Under the pieces are notes generated by a model. It ran no database searches. It was not told where the DNA came from and saw nothing but the letters and a program-made list of their open reading frames with translations. This document shows positions 53,498-60,013 of a stretch of DNA of 64,000 bases, one piece after another. The DNA is from JAIYCX01 sp964353175 (GTDB taxonomy: Bacteria > Bdellovibrionota_C > UBA2361 > SZUA-149 > DAOLCO01): contig CAYGUX010000012.1 in NCBI GenBank assembly GCA_964353175.1, positions 1 through 64,000 on the forward strand, in the 5' to 3' direction. Within the stretch, counting starts at the first letter, position 1, and every line of letters starts with the position of its first letter. Made by a program: the position numbers and the translations under genes.

Positions 53498-54268
53498 TCA
53501 TTCTGCTCCCTCAAATTGAAATATCGATTCTGGCACAACTAGTTGATACTTTTTGTTAAGTTTCCCGCCGGGGATAAGGTGCCTGACTCCCTTTCCAAGA
53601 TCTATCTGTTTTTGGTCTATTGCTTTGGCCCATTCATGACCACAAACTTCTGCAAGTAGAAGAAACAATCGTTTAGCTTTGACTGACTTACAATATTTTA
53701 AGAGTTTTACTACCTCTTTAGGGTTTGAGTTCGTAAGTCCACCCATTAATTCTTTAGCTTCATCTAGAGATTGATTTTTAGGAACTAAACTTAAAAGTTC
53801 AAGCATCGCCCGAACATCATTTGAAACAAGTACCTCACTATTAGGACTATCTAAGCTTACTAATCCTTCTGATAAATGAGGCTCTAAAAATTTCTCTCCT
53901 ACTAAATGTATTTCTTCATCCCACTTATAATTCAAAAACCATGCTGGCAATCTACCTACTTCCCCAAATATCCAGATGGTTTGTTTCCCCTGTCTTATAT
54001 AGTGTCCCCTACCTCTTATCTCTAAAGCAGATCTTCCCCCAATATGAACATTAAGTTTTAAGTCCTGTTGAAGCGCATAGAAAGCACCGATAAGAGTTGG
54101 TTCGTCTTTTGGTCTCATTAAAGCCCCGCTACCTATGGACTTCAACCAGCCAGAGTATCGATAGCGATTGAGTAAATCCTGGGAATAGCCCAGCTCTTTT
54201 AAGGCAGAAACAGCCCTCACCCCATTGGGAGGCCAAGAATCCAATAATTGCTTTATTTTTATACCCAT
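53498..54268 (-). CDS. AbiEi-family antitoxin (second module)
   Basis: This is a 256-residue protein from ATG 54268 (MGIKIKQLL); an ATG at 54289 would add seven residues encoded by an inverted repeat. The N-terminal winged helix (GVRAVSALKELGYSQDLLNRYRYSGWLKSIGSGALMRP) and the following HIGGRSALEIRGRGHYIR match the AbiEi_3 type. It is the first gene of a minus-strand unit of AbiEi, HAD, AbiEii and small partner. Confidence 0.82.
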   Translation of the reverse strand: MGIKIKQLLDSWPPNGVRAVSALKELGYSQDLLNRYRYSGWLKSIGSGALMRPKDEPTLIGAFYALQQDLKLNVHIGGRSALEIRGRGHYIRQGKQTIWIFGEVGRLPAWFLNYKWDEEIHLVGEKFLEPHLSEGLVSLDSPNSEVLVSNDVRAMLELLSLVPKNQSLDEAKELMGGLTNSNPKEVVKLLKYCKSVKAKRLFLLLAEVCGHEWAKAIDQKQIDLGKGVRHLIPGGKLNKKYQLVVPESIFQFEGAE

Positions 54269-54353
54269 ATGCTTACCGTGAGTAAGCATAGCATGTCTTT
54301 CTTAAATTGTCACTTTATTATTTAGGTGATTTGGTTACTTAAAGTAACCAAAT
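54269..54353. promoter_or_regulatory. two palindromes upstream of the second AbiEi gene
   Basis: ATGCTTAC/GTAAGCAT (54269-54289) abuts the chosen start codon. ATTTGGTTACTT/AAGTAACCAAAT (54329-54353) is a perfect 12-bp inverted repeat with one central base. Paired operators of this kind are what AbiEi autorepressors bind. The second palindrome is followed on the plus strand by six T residues, so a terminator role there is an alternative. Confidence 0.55.
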
Positions 54354-54368
54354 AGGAGTTTTTTAGTT

Positions 54369-54784
54369 TAGTGTACCTATATAGAGGCATACTACATCTT
54401 TATTTGTCAAAATGGCCGGCTTCTTTTCATAATGTAAGCTAGTAGCTAAGTGTACCTTTATATAGTTATTGGCTATGATCTATGAAAATTGAATCTGGGA
54501 AGAAGCAAATTTCTAGTCTCTAATAGAGGAACGGCTTTTCTATTAGAGACATAGAGAGGGAATAAGGTTTACTTTAGGTTTTTTCTAGTTGATCTACTTT
54601 TGTAGTTCCTAGATATAAAGTTTTATTATTATCGTGTTAAAATAGAAATTGGAGCTGTGAACTTTTGTGGAGAATCTTCTCTAGAAATGTTCACAGCATG
54701 GATAGACGTTCTATCCATTTTTCAATTTTTCCTCTGCAAGGAGGCAAGCCTTGACAGGCTTAAATTTTCTGAAGGATCACGGAA
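54369..54784 (+). promoter_or_regulatory. cassette 1 leader: palindrome, promoter, shared motif and hairpins
   Basis: In order there are an imperfect 26-base palindrome (54369-54394), TTGTCA with a 17-base spacer to TCATAA, and ATCTATGAAAATTGAATC then TGGGAAGAAG (54478-54505). An 11-bp hairpin (54516-54526/54540-54550) and a second hairpin GCTGTGAAC/GTTCACAGC (54654-54697) follow. ATGGATAG/CTATCCAT (54698-54718) is followed by a T-rich tract that looks like an attenuator, then AAGCC/GGCTT. The ATG lies after GAAGGATCACGGAA. Confidence 0.65.
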
Positions 54785-55267
54785 ATGACTATTATTCTAC
54801 TCCCGAACTTCCGTCCACCGTTAGAAATTGCGTTAGGCGATTTCTTGTTGCAAGCACTTCATCCTAGGCATTACCAACGAGATTTCGAAGCTCTGACCTC
54901 CATCAAGAATACTCATCGGGGAATAATTGACCCTGCTAATTTCTGGCCTGAGGAAGTTCGTACCCTTGAGGATAATTTGAGGGATTTAACCAAAGATTTT
55001 GGAGAGTTTGAAGATGGAATTGCTTATCGTTACTCCATTCTTTCGCCAGATGAAGCGTCTTATGATGGCTGTTTGTACATTCGGCCAACCAATAATCCTG
55101 AGCGCTACGATGCTTGTATAGAATTCTGGTTTAAGAGTAGCAAAAGAGAACTGGAAGCTACCTTTCTTCCGGTAGTTAAAACTTGGCTACTGGGAGTCTG
55201 GGGATTTAAATCTTTGGCCTTTCCTGGGAGAGAGATTCCTTGGGATTCGTACCATAATCACTCCTAA
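54785..55267 (+). CDS. cassette 1 protein, possibly GNAT-like acetyltransferase
   Basis: This is a 160-residue protein. The C-terminal half (YRYSILSPDEASYDGCLYIRPTNN, CIEFWFKSS, WLLGVWGFKSLAFPGREIPWDSY) resembles a group of divergent GNAT-like proteins annotated from many bacteria, but I see no clear acetyl-CoA loop. The function is therefore tentative. It is a one-gene unit with strong leader and terminator. Confidence 0.6.
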   Translation: MTIILLPNFRPPLEIALGDFLLQALHPRHYQRDFEALTSIKNTHRGIIDPANFWPEEVRTLEDNLRDLTKDFGEFEDGIAYRYSILSPDEASYDGCLYIRPTNNPERYDACIEFWFKSSKRELEATFLPVVKTWLLGVWGFKSLAFPGREIPWDSYHNHS

Positions 55268-55299
55268 TTGAATCTCTCAATTGGCTTTTGCAATAGCAA

Positions 55300-55345
55300 A
55301 CACGAGATGTGGCAAGGGCCTACTGCCCCCTCTCGTGTCTTTTTT
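55300..55345 (+). terminator. intrinsic terminator of cassette 1
   Basis: The stem ACACGAGA/TCTCGTGT (55300-55307 and 55331-55338), with an inner GGCA/TGCC pairing, is followed by eight T residues. It lies 33 bases past the stop. Confidence 0.9.
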
Positions 55346-55367
55346 ATTTTTAATTCCCCTACTCCCT

Positions 55368-55455
55368 ATACTCTGAAACGGGATAAATCCTACAATCAAA
55401 ATTCCCTTATTAAGCGGGCCTAGTAGCTGTTCAGGGGTTAGGGTCTGGTATTCCA
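55368..55455 (-). pseudogene. dprA-derived scar 1
   Basis: On the minus strand the first codons read MEYQTLTPEQLLGPLN, nearly the N-terminus of the dprA-like gene (MEYQTLTPEELLGPLN). They are joined directly to a short end-sequence that in another frame reads NFDCRIYPVSEYRE, stop. Codon differences from dprA are largely synonymous, so a diverged dprA paralogue appears to have lost its middle by deletion. The same scar follows cassettes 2 and 3. Confidence 0.65.
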
Positions 55456-55527
55456 TGGAAAGAGTTTATATTCTTTGGGTTAAAAGTGATATTGGTGAAT
55501 TAACGTCTTATAATTACTCGGACTATC

Positions 55528-55915
55528 GATGTAGTGTGCCTCTATAGAGGCACACTACATCTTTATTTGTCAAAAATTCCGGCCTCTTCTCATAACCTAC
55601 TTATGTAGTTGGGGCTCTTTACAGAAGACTCTCGTCTATGATCTTTGAAAATTGAATCAGGGTAGAAGAGAGATTCCGCGTCTTCTTTCAGTTGCTATCA
55701 AGCACCTGACGGAAGACGCGATAGAGCTTTTAATTATAAGGTTTTTAGCATCGTGTTCAGAAGGCCGTCTACGGCTTCTAGGATTCTTTCTGGTTAAAAG
55801 TCTATGAGAAGCGCAGAGAAGTTTTTTTCTGCGCTTCTCATAGGTAAAAAGATCACCAGCACACTAAGCGCCGTGCTGATGATCCAAACTAAATCTAAAC
55901 AGAAAGGAATGCGCT
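55528..55915 (+). promoter_or_regulatory. cassette 2 leader: 34-bp perfect palindrome, promoter, shared motif and hairpins
   Basis: A perfect 34-base palindrome (55528-55561, core GTGCCTCTATAGAGGCAC) precedes TTGTCA, a 17-base spacer and TCATAA. ATCTTTGAAAATTGAATC then AGGGTAGAAG follows (55641-55668). Hairpin 2 is CGCGTCTTC/GAAGACGCG (55677-55730) and hairpin 3 is a 15-bp stem (55802-55816/55829-55843). A CAGCAC/GTGCTG hairpin and AAAGGAA precede the ATG. Confidence 0.7.
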
Positions 55916-56593
55916 ATGCCGTCTACAAAACAGTTGACAGAGGAAGATCTCCAACGGTTCCAAGGGGGAAACCTCTCCGTCATCAATCCGGGAGAAGACT
56001 ACCACTTCGAGGGAATCATCGAAACAGCCACGGTTGAAGGTGAAGACCTGATGATCACTTGTTCCAAAATGGAGCGAGTCAGCGGAACCGGTGGTGTCGG
56101 CGACGGTCAGCTCGACTACGCCGTCAATATTGCTCATTCTCAGGTCACGGTCGAGTCCGCTCGAATCGTCATTAAACCGATGTTCTCAGAAGAAACGGCC
56201 ACCTTGACGTGCAATGCGGAAGCTGCATTGACTGCCGATGCAACCCATCCGGTCGAACGAACACTGACCAAATACATCGGTGGCGACATCGAGGTTAATG
56301 ATGGCCCTGGTCCGATCGGTGACGCTCATCGTGGTCCGATCACCGAAGCAACCGTCGTTGATGAAGTTCTCGTTGTGAAGTGTGACTGGGTTGGGTTCAG
56401 ACCGCAGTCTACCGGTCGATACCAGGCAACTACTCGCAAAGAGTTCCGGATTTACCTACCACTCTTTAATGTGACGCAACCCGATGACCGGGGTCGACTC
56501 ATTATGAACACCAACGGCCTTCAGAAGTTGATTTTGTTCTATCCAGTGGGAGGTAGAAAACTTTCTCGGAAGTCCGTTGCAGATCTCGACTGA
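55916..56593 (+). CDS. cassette 2 protein with an internal duplication, unknown function
   Basis: This is a 225-residue soluble protein. Two halves resemble each other: LQRFQGGNLSVINPGEDYHFEGIIETATVEGEDLMITCS (about 11-49) and LTKYIGGDIEVNDGPGPIGDAHRGPITEATVVDEVLVVKCD (about 116-156), each a small beta-rich unit with GGxxxVN...G.I.xATVxxxxLxxxC. The gene is visibly G+C-rich compared with the window. I do not recognise the family. Unrelated in sequence to the proteins of cassettes 1 and 3. Confidence 0.6.
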   Translation: MPSTKQLTEEDLQRFQGGNLSVINPGEDYHFEGIIETATVEGEDLMITCSKMERVSGTGGVGDGQLDYAVNIAHSQVTVESARIVIKPMFSEETATLTCNAEAALTADATHPVERTLTKYIGGDIEVNDGPGPIGDAHRGPITEATVVDEVLVVKCDWVGFRPQSTGRYQATTRKEFRIYLPLFNVTQPDDRGRLIMNTNGLQKLILFYPVGGRKLSRKSVADLD

Positions 56594-56740
56594 GTTCGCC
56601 CCCGAGCATCCTACCCTCTGCTCACAAAACCAAGATGACACGAAGCTGAGTAAGGGGTGGTAGGTCCCTATGCTCATAAAACCCAGAGGTTAAACTTAAA
56701 GGTTTAAAGGCTCATCGTGTCGTTTTCATTTTAAAATCCC

Positions 56741-56838
56741 CTACTCCCTATACTCAGGAACGGGGTAAATCCTACAATCAAAATTCTATTATTAAGCGGG
56801 CCTAATAGTTCTTCTGGAGTTAGGGTCTGGTATTCCAT
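56741..56838 (-). pseudogene. dprA-derived scar 2
   Basis: Minus strand: MEYQTLTPEELLGPLN identical to the dprA-like start, fused to DCRIYPVPEYRE in the next frame. Read straight through, it is a 35-codon open frame. It lies downstream of cassette 2 in the same position as scar 1. Between the cassette 2 stop and the scar a GACACGA/TCGTGTC hairpin followed by T-rich sequence probably terminates transcription. Confidence 0.65.
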
Positions 56839-56917
56839 GATCTGGACTTTATATTCTTTTCCCTGATTAGGATATTATTGAATTAACGTCCTATAATTAC
56901 TGGGACTACCTATCTGA

Positions 56918-57290
56918 GTGTGCCTCTATAGAGGCACACTAAATCTTTATTTGTCAAAGTTTCCAGCCCCTTCTCATAACCTACTTATGTAGTTGGGGCT
57001 CTTTAAAGGAGACTCTCTTCTTTGATCTTTGAAAATTGAATTTGGGTAAATTTTAGAAATCAATTCTCTGTAGTGTCTGAAAGACTCTATAGAGAATTGG
57101 TGGATGACAAAAAGGTTATTTTATAGGTTTTGGTAATGCCAAATTCGGCTTTACCTTATTTTAGCTAAGCAATAGAAATTACTCTTTGAGCATAGGAACT
57201 GTAAAGCTTCGAACACAACATCAAAAATTGTGATGGGAGCTTTACAGTCTTTGAATGTTCAGAGACTAACTACCTTAATGGAGACTTTCA
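56918..57290 (+). promoter_or_regulatory. cassette 3 leader: palindrome, promoter, shared motif and hairpins
   Basis: A perfect 24-base palindrome (56918-56941) is followed by TTGTCA, 17 bases and TCATAA, then GATCTTTGAAAATTGAATT with TGGGTAAA (57024-57050). Hairpin 2 is CAATTCTCT/AGAGAATTG (57061-57099), hairpin 3 is CTGTAAAGCT/AGCTTTACAG (57199-57247), and GGAG precedes the ATG. Promoter and motif are almost identical to cassette 2, while both hairpin stems are different. Confidence 0.7.
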
Positions 57291-57635
57291 ATGAGAATCT
57301 TTTTAAGTCAAAGGGTACTGTCTGAAGTTCTATTCAAAGGGACTTTTTGCGAATCCGATATCGCATTCGTTGAAAATCCTCAGCAATACTTTAGACAAAA
57401 ATGCCAAGTTCTGGAGGCAAACAGTTCTGCATTTGAAAAAGCGATCCCAGAAGGTCGTATAATGTTCAAAGAATTTGGGGACCGAAATGTGATAAGAAAG
57501 TTGGAAATTTGGCTCAGTCAACAGGGCTTTCCTAATTGGAGATGGGATTCCAGAGAAATGGACTACTCTCCACAAAACGCACATGATCTGATGCGATTCA
57601 GCGAACGATTCGACGACCATGAACTCTTTGTCTGA
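57291..57635 (+). CDS. cassette 3 protein, unknown function
   Basis: This is a 114-residue soluble protein (MRIFLSQRVLSEVLF...) with a central FGDRNVIRKLEIWLSQQGFPNWRWDSREMDYSP. No motif is recognisable. It is a one-gene unit; a GGGT...CACCC hairpin followed by TTTTTT (57647-57703) ends it. Confidence 0.55.
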   Translation: MRIFLSQRVLSEVLFKGTFCESDIAFVENPQQYFRQKCQVLEANSSAFEKAIPEGRIMFKEFGDRNVIRKLEIWLSQQGFPNWRWDSREMDYSPQNAHDLMRFSERFDDHELFV

Positions 57636-57715
57636 TCAGTCTGGGTCTTGCAATTGCTCAGCAATTGGAGATGGTCATCCGCCATTCTCACCCATTTTTT
57701 ATATATTTAAATTTC

Positions 57716-57765
57716 CCCTACTCCCTATATTCCGGAACGGGATAAATCCTACAATCAAACTTTCC
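57716..57765 (-). pseudogene. dprA-region scar 3 (end part only)
   Basis: The minus strand carries KGKFDCRIYPVPEYRE, stop, the end part of the scar found after cassettes 1 and 2. The MEYQTLTPEE half is missing because the KTSC-type gene begins here instead. This marks the right limit of the tandem cassette array. Confidence 0.55.
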
Positions 57766-58081
57766 CTTTAATAGAGTTATTATAAAAACTTCCCTTCGAT
57801 AGGGTTAGTTTGAATGCATTCCATACATCATTTGTTAGTCCACAATAATGATAGTTCGTCCCTCTTAGATTTATAATCATATATGAGTGACTCTTATCGT
57901 ACCAAGCACCGCTAACTAATGAACTCTCAGAAGTATCTATGCTTTCAAAATAAGGTTTGGCTACATCTACTGAATCAGGGCGGTATTTTATTGAAAGGCT
58001 ATTTTCAGCTAGGAGTATGTTGGGGATAAGGAGTAGAGTGGTTAATAGTATTACTGACAGTAGTTTATAAATTGCTGTCAT
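57755..58081 (-). CDS. secreted KTSC-domain-like protein
   Basis: This is a 108-residue protein with a signal peptide (LLSVILLTTLLLIPNILLAE). The C-terminal 60 residues resemble the KTSC domain: VSGAWYDKSHSYMIINLRGTNYHYCGLTNDVWNAFKLTLSKGSFYNNSIKGKV, with the Y-Y-x-x-V-x-x-x-F/W pattern and the final GxFYNxxIxGxV. Function of the domain is not known to me. The 3' end runs into scar 3. Confidence 0.65.
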   Translation of the reverse strand: MTAIYKLLSVILLTTLLLIPNILLAENSLSIKYRPDSVDVAKPYFESIDTSESSLVSGAWYDKSHSYMIINLRGTNYHYCGLTNDVWNAFKLTLSKGSFYNNSIKGKV

Positions 58082-58150
58082 AAATAAGATCTATAAAGTC
58101 TCCTGAAACTCCCCTCTCTTTTAAATCCAAAAATTTCAGAAAAGATTAAT

Positions 58151-58183
58151 ACAGGTTATGGTAGCAGAGCGTCCATAACCTGT
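58151..58183 (-). terminator. strong hairpin after the 58207-58938 gene
   Basis: Perfect 11-bp arms ACAGGTTATGG (58151-58161) and CCATAACCTGT (58173-58183) lie 24 bases past the stop. The T-rich tract after it on the minus strand is weak (ATTAATCTTTTC), so it may be terminator or stabiliser. Confidence 0.65.
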
Positions 58184-58206
58184 GAGCCTTGTCTGCGATC
58201 GTGCCT

Positions 58207-58938
58207 CTATTCTTCTGGGGCACCATAGTCGTAGTCCGACCGTTCCAGCAAGCGCAATGCCTTGCCATATTCCAAAGTCCCGACTATCATCTCAGAGGCC
58301 AACCTTTCCACCGCCTCACCGAAGATTGGTAGCAACGAACTTACTCTTCCATCTATGAAATAGACAGGATCTACATCTCTGAGTTGACTGGGCAAAGTTT
58401 CCGTCCAAATCGGAATAGCGCTGTCCAGTCTCCCGTACTGAGACAGCATGACCCTCACTGATTTGCGGTAGAATACGATGCTCGCGCTGCCGCGAAATGG
58501 TTGGCCAAACAAAGTATCCCGATTATGGCGCCCCATCTCATCAAAAAACATTCCTCCCACCATGGCCCGTACTTGATCGCTTTCCATCCGGTACGTCAGG
58601 TATGTTGCCCCTAAGACCGATCCAAAAAGCGCCATCAGTTCCATTTGGGCCTCTTTAAGCCGGATTGGAATTGACTTTTGCCCTCTCCGTTCTGGAGCGC
58701 GTTGAAGTGGGCTTCTGAAACACTCCTTCCATAAATCTCTGATGACTTCCAAATCTGTTTTCATGTTCGACGCATTGTCAAACACAATTTGCTCTGCCCG
58801 TCCCAGAAGCGGGATCAAATCATCCGGTTCAAAATCTCTGAGGACAGTATTAGGCACCCCAAGCCACCGATCAGATAAGCGGCCGACTTGTTCACTGCGA
58901 ACATCATCAGCCAACGTACGAAGATAGTCTAAAAACAT
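58207..58938 (-). CDS. protein of unknown function (single-gene unit)
   Basis: This is a 243-residue soluble, mostly helical protein (MFLDYLRTLADDVRSEQ...). No catalytic motif is recognisable. The gene is visibly richer in G+C than its flanks. GAAAGG precedes the ATG. It has the shared leader type with a very long stem-loop and a strong hairpin downstream, like the three tandem cassettes to its left but in opposite orientation. Confidence 0.6.
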   Translation of the reverse strand: MFLDYLRTLADDVRSEQVGRLSDRWLGVPNTVLRDFEPDDLIPLLGRAEQIVFDNASNMKTDLEVIRDLWKECFRSPLQRAPERRGQKSIPIRLKEAQMELMALFGSVLGATYLTYRMESDQVRAMVGGMFFDEMGRHNRDTLFGQPFRGSASIVFYRKSVRVMLSQYGRLDSAIPIWTETLPSQLRDVDPVYFIDGRVSSLLPIFGEAVERLASEMIVGTLEYGKALRLLERSDYDYGAPEE

Positions 58939-59073
58939 CGGACAAACCTTTCATTACAAAAAAACTTTTCGGCTAAATAATAGCCCTCTGCTACCACCAA
59001 CCGCTTAAAGAAAAGTTTATTTACTTTAAGTGGTTAGTAGTACCATTATCTTCTACTCAGATTAAAATATATC
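58939..59073 (-). promoter_or_regulatory. shared structured 5' leader of the 58207-58938 gene
   Basis: Minus-strand TATATTTTAATCTG then AGTAGAAGA (59050-59073) matches the shared motif. A long stem follows at 58991-59040 (CTACTAACCACTTAAAG paired with CTTTAAGCGGTTGGTGG, one G-T and few mismatches). Upstream TTGACG with a 17-base spacer to TTAACT is a candidate promoter. No other feature is seen in 59074-59235. Confidence 0.65.
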
Positions 59074-59235
59074 TACAGTTAACATAACGTCACCTATTTC
59101 GTCAACTTAGAGACAAAAAGTGTTACTAAAGACCTCTATCATTACCTCTTCGGCATATTCAGCTGAAATAATTTCGATGCCATTTCTTACTGAGGCTAAG
59201 TCTCCTCAATTTACCTCTCCTTTTATTTAGCTCGT

Positions 59236-59817
59236 TCAATCCCCTACCCCCACCGCAGTCCTAAAAGCGTCCATCCCCTTCCCTTTTCCGTCTTTGAGTA
59301 TCGCCTCTCTTAGTACTATTGCAAGTTCTGCTGGGTAGGATTTCGCTGATGCTGTCCCCCACTTTCCTCGCTGTGGAAGTCTGCCATTGATGTTATCCCT
59401 TGCGTCATAGAGATTAAGTATCAGGGCTTGCATTAACTCACTAACAGTTACCTTTCCATCTGGGCTTTGTCGGCCTAGAATTTCTAGTAACTCATCCGTT
59501 TTTCGTTCTATGTCAGGAGTTATATTTATTTGCTGTCTTCTTATTTTTTTCCTCTGAGCCTTTATAGTTTTTCTTTCTACTACCGGAGGTTCATTGTAAG
59601 TTGCTTGCCGTGCTTCTTCATAGTTTACCCGAGTTGGCACTATCCTAATTTCCGGTTTAGGGGGTTCGATAGGTTCGCTCCTTTTTGCTGTGAGAGGTGG
59701 GGCAAACCGAGGTCTATCATCTAGGTAGCCTGGTATAGTAACTGGGCCATCTAATAGCGCCTCTCTTGTAACATTTAGATCATACCCTTCTGGTAATCCT
59801 GCTTTTTTCTTAGCCAT
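59236..59817 (-). CDS. plasmid/ICE-type protein following parA, unknown function
   Basis: This is a 193-residue protein: a proline-rich disordered N-terminal half, then a basic stretch (KAQRKKIRRQQINITPDIERKTDELLEILG) and a helical domain (VTVSELMQALILNLYDARDNI). The ATG overlaps the stop of an upstream ParA-like remnant (AATGGCTAAG). That arrangement is typical of partition operons, where a small DNA-binding partner follows parA. It is probably a ParB-like or centromere-binding accessory of a former mobile element. Confidence 0.55.
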   Translation of the reverse strand: MAKKKAGLPEGYDLNVTREALLDGPVTIPGYLDDRPRFAPPLTAKRSEPIEPPKPEIRIVPTRVNYEEARQATYNEPPVVERKTIKAQRKKIRRQQINITPDIERKTDELLEILGRQSPDGKVTVSELMQALILNLYDARDNINGRLPQRGKWGTASAKSYPAELAIVLREAILKDGKGKGMDAFRTAVGVGD

Positions 59818-59908
59818 TCACCACCTCCATTTGCTCCTCAAGTTCTGGCAATTTATTCATATCTACATCACTGTTTTCTACTCTCTCCACTACCTTATCA
59901 ATTTGAGG
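59810..59908 (-). pseudogene. 3' remnant of a ParA-like gene cut at the island repeat
   Basis: Thirty-two codons (PQIDKVVERVENSD... ending EEQMEVVNG) remain open up to the 45-bp repeat; a stop in the same frame occurs as soon as the repeat begins. The short acidic tail and its overlap with the next gene fit the end of a ParA-type partition ATPase, inferred from context and style only. It complements the truncated relaxase at the other repeat. Confidence 0.5.
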
Positions 59909-59909
59909 T

Positions 59910-59954
59910 CAAGTTGGCTTTATATTAGCCTACCTACCATCCTAAGCATCTAAT
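59910..59954. repeat. right copy of the perfect 45-bp direct repeat (possible att site)
   Basis: This is identical to 46559-46603. Outside it, 59955-60005 reads on the minus strand as the tail of a decayed gene similar to the one at 43320. Inside it lies the ParA-like remnant. Confidence 0.8.
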
Positions 59955-60013
59955 ATCTCTAAATAATGCTTAAAAACAATGAAATACGGTAGGGCGAATT
60001 GGAGTAGAATAAA

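Noticed and set aside
55804..56137. Alternative frames overlapping the cassette 2 leader and gene
   Set aside because: They overlap the 15-bp hairpin and the well-supported 225-codon gene and have no expression signals.
54478..57050. Shared motif as a T7/SP6-type phage promoter (GGGTAGAAGAG resembles an SP6 initiation region)
   Set aside because: Similarity is limited to the last few bases, a normal -35/-10 promoter lies upstream in the three tandem units, and no phage RNA polymerase gene is seen.
54369..57754. Integron cassette array with attC sites
   Set aside because: No GTTRRRY/RYYYAAC core pairs flank the units, no integrase gene is in the window, and each unit has its own promoter, unlike typical integron cassettes.
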